NCBI RefSeq assembly: GCF_000002425.4
Contig: NC_037253.1
Coordinates: 4,370,576 to 4,434,575, forward strand
Direction: 5' to 3'
DNA length: 64,000 nucleotides
DNA from: Physcomitrium patens
Lineage: Eukaryota > Streptophyta > Bryopsida > Funariales > Funariaceae
Each line of letters begins with the position of its first letter. Position 1 is the stretch's first letter. The position numbers and the translations under genes are program-made. Under the pieces are notes generated by a model. It had not been told where the DNA came from, did no database searches, and saw only the letters and a program-made list of their open reading frames with translations. Shown here piece after piece: positions 46,247 through 58,022 of the stretch.

Positions 46247-47400
46247 ACAAAAAAAACCTAAGGATTATTGATCTAAAAAAAGCTATAATCACATGAATAA
46301 TTAAATTAATTAAAAGTGCTCTACTATTACCAAGCTTTAACATGCTAAACCTTTTAAATATTAGATTCATACTAACAAAATGAAATGAAGAAAAAAAAAT
46401 GGCAATCAAATTTAGCACATGCTCTAATATCACACAACAAATTGTATCTTTATTCTTAAAATGGAAATTGAATAGATTGAATCTTGACTGAACTCATAGA
46501 CTTTCTACAACTTAAGATTCTATATCTTTTTATATCACATAAAACCTATCAATATGGTGGTATTTAGAATATTATGTATTTTCTACTTATATTTTGGCTA
46601 ATAAGAATGCACTATTAAATAAAAATGTATTCCAAAGGAGCAAAGATATTTACAATATAAAACAAAAAAAGATCAAAAATAAAAAATAAAAAACAATTTA
46701 TGGCAACAAAACATATCATTTTGAACTTAAGTAGTTTTATTAGAGATTGAGATTTTAGGAAATATTTATCATCTTTCCATGTAAATAGTTGAATAAATAA
46801 TGTCAATATGATGGCCATGTTCTTTTAAGACAAAAAAATAGATTGAATTATATATATTAACAAAAGTCCCTTTGTTATATATAGAATTTTAATTTATTAA
46901 TATTTTGTAAAAAATAAGATGTTTTGTATGAATGAATAATGTGATGTAGAAATCTATTGAATCAAGATTCAATTTCATATTATCTACTATTTAATTAGAT
47001 ATAAAAATATATTAAAAATATCATAATTTGAACAAACATTGACGAAGAACACCTAGTTTTTAATTATTAAATGTTTTGCACAAATAGATGTTTAAACATA
47101 CTTTATCAATCCTTGCAGAAATTATTCTGGTTATTCAAGTAGGTGAAATCAATTGATATGTCACTTTGTAAATTAGCACTTTGCACTATTATGCTCTTTG
47201 TGTTATGCCTTGATGCTTAACTGAATTTGAAAATGGAAGAGGGACTACATACATTAAAGCTTTCATAGTTGAGCTTGCTTATTTGTGTCATTTTTGCTGT
47301 CATTTTAAAACCGTCATTCTAAAAGTCATCAAAACGCGTCAATGCATGTTTGCCTAATAATGAGTCAATGTAGAGGAAGAAATGTCAACAAAGAAAGTGC
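43626..47400. other. AT-rich stretch, no gene seen
   Basis: The stretch has microsatellites (TA)n at about 44231-44262 and 45789-45833 and a 40-nt poly-A run at 46205-46244. Open frames are short and of low complexity (for example 46245-46433, 46615-46818). No transposon motif is visible. Confidence 0.6.
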
Positions 47401-47610
47401 TTTAAGATTCTAACTAGCGCAGAAAGGTCGATTCCAGAACTCATCATCAAGATCCATGATCTGATAACATGAACAATTCAATTGAGATCATCATCGAGGT
47501 TTGCCGAGCAATACGTGCTTAATGATAGCTTGGCTGCATTTATCTATGAGATGTATTCACTGTATCCTTAGCTGTACAGTTGCAATGAATCAGGCCAAAA
47601 AGAGTTTCTG

Positions 47611-47633
47611 CATTCAAACTATGCAATGTTATT
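47611..47633. repeat. 23-bp exact direct repeat, copy 1
   Basis: Begins CATTCAAACTATGCAATG. The identical 23 bp recurs at 52100-52122, on the other side of the coiled-coil gene, in the same orientation. Confidence 0.9.
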
Positions 47634-47711
47634 GGTAGCAGCAAGATCATTTACAGATGTTTACAAATTCAAAACCTTGCTCCAGTGCGACTATGACGTG
47701 GTTTTGCCAGA

Positions 47712-50700
47712 TTACTTGTTGCGAAGTAGTCTGTTGGCCTGTTCAAGGTCGTCTCTTTCAGCCACGACATTCAAAAACTTATCGCTGATGTCTCTGACTT
47801 GATCTTTCATCTCTTTGATCTCCATCTCCTTCTTCAGAAGTTCTTCACCCAATTGGGCTGCCTTTACACCTGCGTTCTTTTTGTCATTTAACAACTCTTT
47901 AAACTGCTGCTCCAAGTCACTCCGATTATCTTCCATGTCATACATCTTGACATTCGCATCGTGCAGTTCTTTGTTGAGAACCTCAATTTGTGAATTGAGA
48001 GCTTGAATTTCAACTTCAAAATTTTCAATCTTTGCCGCACCCTTGGCCAGATCAAACTTAAGCCCCTTGATCTCCCGTTCCATTCTCCTTTTAGCGATTG
48101 CCTCACTCTCAGCCTTCGCGAGATCTTCTTTCATGCCGTCAATTTCGTTGTATAACCGTTCATTTTCATTTTCTAAAGCCTCAACTTTCTCCTGCAGCTC
48201 TGCAATCTCGTCGTTCATCAGCACATTATCTTTTTCAAGTTCCGCAAATTTAGCCATCAGCATAGCCTTTTCTTCATCTAAATCTTCACCTCCTCTGGCT
48301 GTTGTGCCAGCTTCACGCTTTTGTGAGATATCTTCTTTCAATAACCTCAACATATCTTCTGTAGCATGTAAGAGTTTTTCTGTATCGTTTTTGTCGCGAG
48401 TCAGGATCGAAACTTCCTTTTCAAGCTTCTCAATTTTCAACCTATACAGTCCAAGTGAACATGTTACACACGGTGCTAGGAAACTTGCTGCGCAACACAA
48501 ACCACATTGTGCAGAAGAAAGAAAAAATTAAAAAGAAAAAGAAAAAAAAACAAATACAAAAACAAAAGAAAACGCAATCAGTCACAACTACATTCTGGTC
48601 TGATCTCCTGACAGGAAAGGTTCGGGGTTTAGGATTTAGGTTCATGTACGGTTCTTGCTCTAAGATACAAGTGGAAAACGATGAGAAACCACAGAGAAGA
48701 AGGCTACGCAAGCGTAGAAACCTACTTGACATCTTTTTCAACAGTTTCATGCTCTTGGGCCTCTCTATCCATAGTCTCTTCCATAATTGCAAGTTCCTCA
48801 TCTAGTTCGTCCTTCCTTGCTGTGACAGCCTTGAGTGACTCTTCTAGATCAGAGATACGATCCAGGGCTTTCTTCTTTTCGCCTTCCACCTCGGCAAGTT
48901 TCTGTTCTAAACTCCGCTTCTCTGATTCAAGTTTCTCATTATCTGATGTGTCTGATACGTGGCTATCCAGCTGAAACCTTAATTTCTGGATCTCCTCTAT
49001 AGCGGACCTGTGCTCTCCAGCTAACCGAAGGCTGGTTTCCATCTCCCGCTGCTCAGCGTCACCGAGCTTCCGTTCCGCAATTTCACGAGCGTTTACAGCA
49101 TCTTCAAGCTCATTCTCCAATTGTGTGATCTTATTCTCGTATTGTGCGATCTTATCCTCTGCTTCTTCATGCAATGTATTCAACAACTCTATTTGAGAAT
49201 TCAGAGTTGGCAGCTGTTCACTTTCCAACGTTTCAATTTGCATCCTACACTCCTCGAGCGCCGTTTCTAAAGCTGTGTTACTTCTTAACAGGTCCTTTTT
49301 TTCGTCAGCAGTGGCGTTGCTTTTGGCCTGAATTCAACAATGTCGAAGTAAGGTTGGATGAACTCTAGAAAATTCAAAAGAATACAAATCACTGGATATG
49401 CAAATGGATACTAAAGAGCTGTGGCCTATTCAATTCAATGCACTCACCATTAACTCATCGAAGCTCTGCTTCAACTGGGTGAGCTGTTCTTCAAGGTCAC
49501 TTTTCTCCCCTTCAAGTTTCGTGATGGAGAGTGAGATAGCTTCTTTCTCATCAACCATCTGGGTGATTTCATCGTAAAGCTTATTTGTCTCATCCCTCAA
49601 TTTCATCAACTCCTGCTCCCGCTTCTCTATCTCCTCTTTCTGTCTCATGAGCTCTTCCTCACGATGCTTCGCAACTTCTCTCAGTTTGATCAACTCTGCC
49701 TCTTGAGCAGCATTGGTTTCTAGTAACAATACACGCCTACTGTCCGTATCTGATTCCAGCTTAGCAATTTTGATACGTAAAGCAGAAATTTCTTGATCCG
49801 AATTTGAAAGTTTTACTGCCCAGTCACGTTCACGCTGAGCAAGAAGCTCTCGGTTCTCCTGCTCCTTCAACGACTGTCTCTGCGTCCACTCTCTTTCAGA
49901 AGCTGCAATCGCTTCCAGAGGACCAACAGGGACGTGGCTAGAGATTTTCCTTTTAGCAGCATCAAGCTCTCTTTGTAACTCTTGAATCTTAGCATCTTTC
50001 TCACTAGCTACCTTGTTGATTGCATCCCTTGAGTTTGACAACTGCAATTTGAGATCGTGATTTGTCTCCTTCAAATTCCTGATTATCGCCTGGGCTTCGT
50101 TCACAGAGAAACTGTCGAAAAATGAAAAAATAAATAAATAAAATTAAAATTAAAATTAAACGATGACCAAAACGTCAACATAAATCAACAATTAAACCCC
50201 AGATTCCACTTGAATACAAAACGAATCATTCACGCATCGGAGAAAACCTGGAAGAAGAACGTTACCTGATATTTTCCTTCTTATCATCTGGTTTAGGCAC
50301 AGAATGACATCCATGTGGCTCATCATGCTTGACTGATTCCGGCTTGGAAAGAAGACTCGCGAAATTAGATGTCCATGACGTACTCTCACCAGGAGTGGTA
50401 GTGTATGGTCCACTAGAGACACCAGGGTAAAAACTCGAGTCGGGAGGCGCTGCAGGTGGATACTGACTAGCAGCAGAATGAGAAAGAGATGAAGTAGGCT
50501 GCTGCTCTGAGTGAGGATAATTGTAAGAGCTAGAATGTTGGAGAGAGGAAGAGTGTGCGTAAGGCGCTGAGTAGTCCTCTGGAGTGGCAGGGGAATTGGA
50601 GGGATAATAATTTTGTTGAAACGAATTGAGCTGAGACCCATAAGACTGTGAGTCATAACCAGGATAGGGAGCATACTGGTCTGAATAGGAGTAAGCTGGA

Positions 50701-50807
50701 TCCGTCAATGTAGAAGGACGAGACGGTTGGGGCAAACCCGGAGGAGCATAATGCTCTGGCTGTGGGTTATTGTAAGCCTGGTACCCGTATGGATCGTACT
50801 GATACAT
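47712..50807 (-). CDS. Long coiled-coil protein with Tyr/Pro/Ser-rich N-terminus
   Basis: The minus-strand model has four exons: 50266-50807, 49448-50111, 48726-49327 and 47712-48441. The GT-AG introns (154, 120 and 284 bp) join in phases 2, 0 and 2, giving 845 residues. Residues 1-180 form a low-complexity region (MYQYDPYGYQAYNN, many Y, P, S and Q), likely disordered. From about 185 to the end the protein is almost continuous heptad coiled coil rich in E, K, L and Q, for example ELMRQKEEIEKREQELMKLR and KMYDMEDNRSDLEQQFKEL. No transmembrane segment, motor or enzyme domain is seen. It ends RDDLEQANRLLRNK. A role as scaffold, tether or cytoskeleton-associated protein is inferred from architecture only; I cannot name an orthologue. 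ATG 50807 is the first Met of the open frame. Confidence 0.85.
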
Positions 50808-52099
50808 TGCGCCAGTACAATTCCAAAGATGAAATAATTCTGCCGGCTACGATTTCACAACAATCTGTAATGCTGTGAGAGGGATGATCTGCACAGACCC
50901 GCAGATATTAGTGTAGAACGGAAACCAGCACGTACATCTGCAAAGCTAACAAGACGCAAAACCAAGTTCCATATAAACGACAAACTAACTCAGGGCTTTC
51001 TGCCAACATAATTCAATGTTTTTCAGAATAATTTTCAAAACAGGTGACACACAATTGCAAGATTCAAAGTCAAAAACGATTTTGGAAAAAGATAAGAAGC
51101 ATAACACAACGAGAGGTCCCCATCGAAGTGCTTAAGTTTCACGTGTGCAAGTTACCCCTTGTTGGGACAAATTACTTCACCAAAATGTCCTCTTTCACTA
51201 CAAGCGTACACCAACTCAAACTGTACTAAGAATAACCCTCAGAGATTCAGTTTACTGCACTCTCTTCACCGCTACCAGGGTTTTACGTACCACAAAACAA
51301 AGTAGAATCCAACAGATACAAATCCACAGAGATCGACAATTGCACCTCTTCATCCCCACCGCTCTAACCTTAAAAGTCTCTTGACGATGGCGAACTCTAC
51401 GTCTGCAACGCACTCCAGTATCTATACTCATCCAGGCTCCCAACGCCCTCACGATTTCCACATTGGACAAACATCAAGTCAAAGCAAACTTACAAAAAAA
51501 ATCTCTAAAACGTCAAACGCTCGCCACGCTGTCTGCAGTCCTCACAAGTGTTGCCGTGTCCTCTTTGCTTCCCGAAACGCAAGCAAGCCAGAGACTATCT
51601 CTTTCTCTCTCTCTCTCTCGCTCTCTCCCTCTGCGCATCCAGAAACCTCAAAAACTTTCCCTCTCGTCCCCAAATCCCAAAAACCACTAACAATCCTCTT
51701 CAGATACCTGCAATAGAAGTACTCTTCACGACAACCCGACACCATGCGATCGGACCCAACAGATAGAAGAAACGAAAAAACCCAATTCCTCCAACTGACC
51801 TCCAAAGTGCCAACACGCTTGTCCTCCACCAAAATCGACAGGGAAGGTTCCCGAAACTAGCCTAGAAACTCGCAGGCGCGTCTCGCACACCACGCCACCA
51901 TCTCGGAGGGACCCAAAAGTTTTACTGGGATTTCTCTGGAACCTTTCACTTTGCTACTAAGCTCCGAAGTCTGATGCAACTACGTCTTCAACTCCTCACC
52001 AACACTGCCTTCTAAACTGCCCTCAATTCCCTCACGAAGATATGACAAAAAACACACACAGATCGCCCCCTGATTCGGCTCTGATTCATACCCTTCCTC
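50808..52099 (-). promoter_or_regulatory. Upstream and 5' leader region of the coiled-coil gene
   Basis: Base-balanced DNA precedes the ATG on the minus strand. It contains a (CT)n-type run on the plus strand at about 51598-51628, which reads as (GA)n in the gene's direction, a common plant core-promoter or leader feature. Open frames here overlap on both strands and show no domain, so I treat them as chance. Confidence 0.45.
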
Positions 52100-52122
52100 C
52101 ATTCAAACTATGCAATGTTATT
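52100..52122. repeat. 23-bp exact direct repeat, copy 2
   Basis: Identical to 47611-47633. Directly after it the sequence changes (TTTTTTCGATGGGG), while the first copy continues GGTAGCAG. Confidence 0.9.
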
Positions 52123-52746
52123 TTTTCGATGGGGTTTGACTGTCGGTAAGGCGGCCGCTTGCTTGCGTGCTGGGATCGAGGAAAAGGGGTGTGGCTAGTC
52201 TTTGAGCGACTCCCAGTTTACTTATACTAAAAGCTTTTAGTAGGGGCGGTAATAATACACGATACGACTCTCCTTGCCTCGGGCTCTCTGTTAATTTTAC
52301 GGTTTACACACATGCAGAAGCCTTGGATCTGGAAAAAGGGATTTTAGAACCCAGTTTTTCTTTTTCTTTTTATTTTCTTTTCGTCTCTTCTTTGAATACT
52401 TTCAGTAAATACAAGGAGGAATCGGTAAACACACACATTCAAGGCATCTTCCCAACCCCTATAAAAAATTGAAAGTTTGGGTAGGACCCCACTACCATTA
52501 CTCTTCCTTTGTCCTAAACAAAATTGGTGATTTTATGGTCCCACTTATGTTTTTGCATTTGTTAGAGGTTGGGAGCCCACAACCTCAAAGTGTGTCAATG
52601 AGGATCATACATGTGTAGTAGACGTTCATCCAAATCAAAACTTTACACAGGTATAATTTTTTTGAAAAGAAAATGGAACAAAACAGTGAAACATGTGTAA
52701 AATTTTCTAAAAAACATATATATGGGAACATTTATTTATGGAAAGA

Positions 52747-53500
52747 TTATCTTCGCACATGATGCCCTAGAGCTCTAGAAGAGCACGCAAGGGCAAAACC
52801 AGCTCTCCATTCGTGATGAAATGGATGAAAAATACGCCAACAGGAACCATCCACGAGTTTGAGAATGGGACAGTTGTGGTGAAGCGGCAGTGGATCTAGG
52901 GTTTCGGATTTCACATCCCTCCTAACAGGTAACAAGGCAAATTCAAGCTGGCTAATTTTCTTCCTCGAAAGCACCACAAAAAGCAGACGACGCAGTGAAA
53001 TCAGAGGCTGCGGGTATGGCGACTCCGCACCACTTGCCATCGCGGATCAGACTGGCACAATGCCCCAAAATAGAGTGAGAGAGAGAAAGAGAGTGCTGCT
53101 GCGGAGGAATAGCAGAAGGAGGAGGAGGAATGTGCGGTTGGTTGGTTGCTTGTTCAACTGCTGCACCTCCGATTTGCGCGCCTTGATGATTCTCCGAAGG
53201 CGTCAAGGTCTCACACCCACCCATTGACTTTGGGAGTGCTCCCGCACCGCTCGCTTTTCCTGAAGGGATCCAGTGCTGTGTGAGAAGAACGGATCGAGAC
53301 GCTGAACTGGGTCAGAAACGGAGATTTCGTGCGGAAGAAGGCCCGAATACAGCGAGACATGGCTCTCTGACTGCACTGAGAGCGAGAGCTTCACGAGAAT
53401 CCAAAGACATAGCCACGACGGGGCCCGACGGGGTCCACGTCGAGAACATCCAATATGGATGGATGAACTTGCATCATCTGTCCATCTCATTTAGGGTTTC
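52747..53500 (-). other. Gene-like island, possible minus-strand first exon
   Basis: Reading from 53500 on the minus strand: GAAACCCTAAATG (a telo-box) at about 53487-53499, a CT-rich leader near 53080, then ATG 53040 opening a 97-codon frame, MASGAESPYPQPLISLRRLL, to 52747. A longer upstream frame (53203-53490) and one at 52952-53224 also exist. The composition and promoter-like signals suggest a real transcription unit or a truncated 5' exon; no protein family is recognised and no downstream exons are visible before AT-rich DNA begins. Confidence 0.35.
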
Positions 53501-55260
53501 ATCCGAATAGTGACACTTACTGACGTGGCTCAAGGATCATGACTAGGCGTAGTTGTTGTTTGGAGGATTATTTGATTCTTCGAATTATAATATAACCACT
53601 TTGTGACACTACCGTTTTTCACAATTTAAGCTTACAACTGAAAAACCATGTGGATTGCTTGTGATCTCAAATTCCAAGTCTTTGAGAACTTCATTCTAAG
53701 TCGCATGTGGTCCCTTGGCCATTAAAAATACTTGTATATACTAGATATATCTGCACACAAAAATATTTTTACACAAAAACACAGTTGTGAAAGTGATTAT
53801 GTAAATTTAGCTTACAAAAATAGTATCTATAATTTCAAAACATTTTTATTATTTTTTGAAATCTAATTATAACTTGAAATGTTAGAAAAATATACATTTA
53901 GCTTAAAAATAGAAAATTGGTATGAATAGTTGTTTTATTAATATTAATTGTTTTAAAATTATATATATTATTTACTCTAAATTAATTATTTTTTATATTT
54001 TTAATAAATCTCTAAAAAAATGTATTGTGCTTTAGATTTATTAGGTATTATTAACCTCAATTCATTTTGAATGCAACATTTAAAAAATTATATCGTAAAC
54101 ACTCTTCATTTGACATACACTGTAAAATAAATCTTTTGGCAACAAAAGAAAAGTGTGCTCCATCCACAAAAAAATAATGTTAAGAAATGAAGAATCAAAG
54201 TAGACAAAATGTTTTAGGTTGATGCTAAGACTGATGCTTGGTAACTTTGCTTCCCAATGGAATCATAACTACATGTCTTATTTTGAAACACCAATTTGTT
54301 AACTAATTATTTTCAACGACAAACTTGAAAGAAAGATGATCTAAAAATAAGTCATCTGTTATAAGTATTAAACATCTTAATATATTTTGTTGGATTTTGG
54401 GCATTATACACAGCTTGAAATATTGTATCGGCATATAGATTTACACAAAAGGTATTGACTTTTACTATAAACAAATTGTTTATTATTAATATTGTGCAGT
54501 TAATACAGAGAAATAATATGTGTTGATGTTAGATTTTGGTCATCATACTCAACTTATTTTAAACACAAATTCTTAGATCATTTTTTTAATTTTTTTAATT
54601 TTAATTTTTAAATACGTTGTGCATGCAAAAAGTACAAATTTCCTGACAATGCACTTCTAATGTCTTTCATTACTACATGAGATTTCAACACGTATTCAGT
54701 ACCACACAAAGAACTTTCAAGCATTGTGTTAGAATGTTGAAATATTATATTTTTAAGATTATATGTAGTGTGTAGAAAAATTTGTTGCAAAAAACCCACA
54801 TTCATGCATTTGATTAGGTATATATATATATATATATATAAATATTTCTTTTTTTACAATATATTATTACATGACTTTTATAGATGAAAGGGCACATATT
54901 AAAGACAATGAAAACATAGGCAACAACATGTCAATTTTGTTAAACAAAGAAGAAAAATATTGAAAAAAAAATTGAAAAATTGAAAAAAAAAAAACAGACT
55001 AAGGTTCTTTAATATCATATGTGAATATTGTAATCATACTATTTAAATAATTAGAATTTTATATGATATTTAAATTAATAAAAATCTAAACTATAGATGT
55101 CAAAAGATAATTTTTCAAATAATTTTAGATATTTCTTGAAAAGTATTCTACAAATATTGAATATTAAATGATAATTTATGTCCAACATTAGAAGAGAGAG
55201 CATTACACATCACACATGATTTTGCTTCTATTTTATACATGATATTAATATTTACATAGA
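53501..55260. other. AT-rich stretch, no gene seen
   Basis: No convincing open frame or element is visible. A (TA)n run lies at about 54820-54841. The 65-codon minus-strand frame at 54608-54805 has no recognisable motif. Confidence 0.6.
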
Positions 55261-55274
55261 TCACAAATCCATTT

Positions 55275-55441
55275 AGCAATAACAAGTGATACTACTTGTA
55301 AATACTTCCAACTTTATTCAACATAGCATTGTATTAATATTTCTTGATACAATGCTATGTTGAATAAAGTTGGAATATTTCTTAATACAATGCTATGTTG
55401 AATAAAGTTAGAAGCAATAACAAAAGATACTACTTGTAAAT
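55275..55441. repeat. Nested hairpin, tandem and direct repeats
   Basis: A perfect 27-bp inverted repeat lies at 55308-55334 and 55347-55373 around a 12-nt loop. The right arm is then repeated in direct orientation at about 55385-55410, with loop-like sequence between. The whole is bracketed by 29-bp direct repeats at 55275-55303 and 55413-55441 that differ at only two or three bases. The structure looks like the product of template switching or a small foldback insertion. Confidence 0.85.
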
Positions 55442-55721
55442 TTTTCTTCTTTGTCCTTCTATTTTTTGTTTTATTGTCTTCTTATTGTAACTAAGTTTTT
55501 TTTATCTTAGTATATTCTATAAGCATAATTAAAAATATTAAAATAAATAAATAAATAAATAAAAGTGTTTTGGCAGATAATAAAAATTACATATTAAGAA
55601 TTCTTTGGATTTAGAAGAAAAAGCAATAGATCACAACTTTCTAAACTTGTGATTGGTTGAAATAAATTAAAATAAAATAATATTTGGATTTATGTTAAGA
55701 AAAATCAGCCAAGATGGTTTA

Positions 55722-55757
<36 letters not shown>

Positions 55758-55758
55758 A

Positions 55759-56827
55759 GGAGATTGTTAAAGCCACACCTCAATGTTATTAGAGCCACAT
55801 TCTCCTTGCCATCTCATAATTGATTTTGTCCATTCTCCGTCTCAGTCCCTTTACAATTCCATGTTCCCATTTTCTTTCTTTGTTTCTTGTCCATACTTCT
55901 TCATTCTTAGTCCCATATCCATGTTCCTTTCTCTTGTTCTATATTCCCTATCCTAAATTCTCCCTTGTCATTGTTCTTGTCTCTCATTCCTTATCTCCTA
56001 ATATTTCTTGTAGGCAATTAACATAAATTATCACACTTTGTTTCCAATTCTTCTAAGTTCTCTACATTATAATTAATTGACTAGTTTCATTTTTACATTG
56101 AAACCTAGGATATTATGACTCCTCAGCCCACACTGCAAATGCATCCCACAACCTTTCTAAGTGTATTAGAAATTTTATCCAAGCTTGCAATAGAGATTAA
56201 GTGTAGTGGTGGTCATAGTAGTGGTCAATCAGATTGAGCTTAAACAACTTCGGCAAATACTTCTCTTCACCTCATATTCCAAAAAGTGAAAGAATGGCTT
56301 GACAATATTGAGGCTATTATCCCTCTGCAAAAATATTTATTAACTCTTGGAACTTGCTAAAATGTTATGCATATTGGTATTAGACCAACTTTCTTTTCTA
56401 GTTGCTTGCCACCAACTCACTATATAATACTTGATGATCTTCCACATAACCTCCTCAAAGGATTGTATTTCTAGGAAATTAATCCCTACTTTTCACTAAT
56501 CCAAGTAACACACACTAAAAGTATCTAAATAATATTAATAGTATCTATGCATCTCCCATGCAAATGTTGGTAATAGGCTCAAAAAAGGCAATACACATTT
56601 GACACAAAAAATGAGGGATAAAAACATGGATAAGGGATAAGAAATGAAGGAAGAGAATGGAGATTTGGAGGGAGGGAGTTTTGGAACAAAGGACAAGGGA
56701 CAATGGATGAGAATGGAGACATGGAATTGGGAATAAGGGATAGAAATAGGAGATAGATGGAATCAATCATGAAATTGCAAGAAGGGATGTAATTTTAATA
56801 ACAACAAGGTGTAGCTTTAACAACTCC
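55759..56827. mobile_element. Long-inverted-repeat DNA transposon, PIF/Harbinger-like (non-autonomous)
   Basis: The left end reads GGAGATTGTTAAAGCCACAC and the right end, read inward on the minus strand, GGAGTTGTTAAAGCTACAC. The similarity continues for more than 70 bp at high identity and weaker for about 200 bp, to about 56000 and 56590. A 3-bp TTA flanks both ends (55756-55758 and 56828-56830). TTA duplications and GG-starting ends fit the PIF/Harbinger or Tourist group. The 1069-bp interior has no transposase frame, so it is probably a non-autonomous copy. Confidence 0.75.
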
Positions 56828-56830
56828 TTA

Positions 56831-57600
56831 TATTTATTAGTAAATGACATAAATAACATTGTTCTATAGAATTTTTATTAGATTCATCTTAGAGAATTAT
56901 TTTTGACCAAAAATTGAGAACATGTGTCAAAAATGCTAAAATTATTTATTAAGATTATTTACTATTTATTTATTTTATTTTTTAAATAATTTTTACAATA
57001 AAAATGTTAGATGGTGTATTTCATAATTATAATAAAATAAAGAAATTATTAAATTGATTCACCATTTTATTAAATTGACCATCTCGTGACAATTTAAGAA
57101 TATCTCTTTCTCAAAGCCTTTTCACAACTCCTTTGTGACTATGAGATTTACTTCAAAAGAATCCCCTACTACACTTGGTCCTTTTATACTCTTAGTAAGA
57201 CTACAAACCCAAATTTATTTCTAATCTAGATGATTGTAAATTAAATTTAGCAAAAGAATAGGTCCAATAATTATCTAATAATTTCTTAAATAATGATATG
57301 GTCTATGTGATGACATTTTCTCATTATGTATATTATTTTCAAATGCTAAGATTTCTATGAATACAACATTTGTCAGCAAGCAAGAAACCTTTGTAAGATT
57401 TTTAAACCACGTCCTTTCAAAGTGGACTTCTAAGTGTAAAGAATCCTGATTACACAAACAAGTTGGTAAAAAAATCACAATCAAATCACCTCATCTGCAT
57501 ATAACACACACGACATGCAGACTTTGAGGCAACGTGAAATGAATGACCTGAAAAGCACTGTGTTGGGGGTCTTCGAAGTAAGAATATATGCATCTGTATG
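56831..57600. other. AT-rich stretch, no gene seen
   Basis: No gene or element is recognised. The 69-codon minus-strand frame at 57275-57484 has no known motif. Composition becomes gene-like after about 57480. Confidence 0.5.
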
Positions 57601-57646
57601 GATGGATGTGGGAATTTATCACTATTCAATGTACAGAGCTCTGCCG

Positions 57647-57667
57647 AAACCCTAAGCCCTAAACCCT
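57647..57667 (+). promoter_or_regulatory. Telo-box cluster upstream of the tRNA-binding protein gene
   Basis: AAACCCTAA at 57647-57655 is directly followed by GCCCTAAACCCT. In plants, telo-boxes near the start of transcription mark many translation-related genes. The ATG is 376 bp downstream. Confidence 0.7.
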
Positions 57668-58022
57668 GTGGTTCCGAAGCTTAATGTCCAGTGTCGTCAA
57701 CAACCCAGAGCGTGCGTGGACTGATTTCTAGCACGAAACCTGCAATTGGGTTGTTGTTATTGTTGTAGAAAGTTATCCTCTGTACGATCCTGAGAGTGAG
57801 ATATTTGCTGGGTTGGTGGTTTACCCGAGAACTGAGAGAATTCTGTCGAGGAATTAGCACTATCTTTACCCGCTTCGATTGTGGTGATTTTTATTTATTT
57901 ATTTATTTTTTGTATTTGTGTGGGTTTGGTGATCGTAGGGTAGTTTTATTTATTTGTTGTGGAATCGAAATAGTTGCGTTGAAGAATTGTTTTTTTGGGT
58001 GGCATTCTGAGCTGGTGGAGAG

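Noticed and set aside
48043-48531. 162-codon plus-strand frame opposite the coiled-coil gene.
   Set aside because: It is a serine-rich shadow of the Glu/Lys-rich coiled coil on the other strand.
55820-56770. Hydrophobic frames at 55820-56026 and 56545-56770 as membrane proteins.
   Set aside because: Both are translations of the same pyrimidine-rich inverted arms of the DNA transposon; they mirror each other because the DNA is an inverted repeat.
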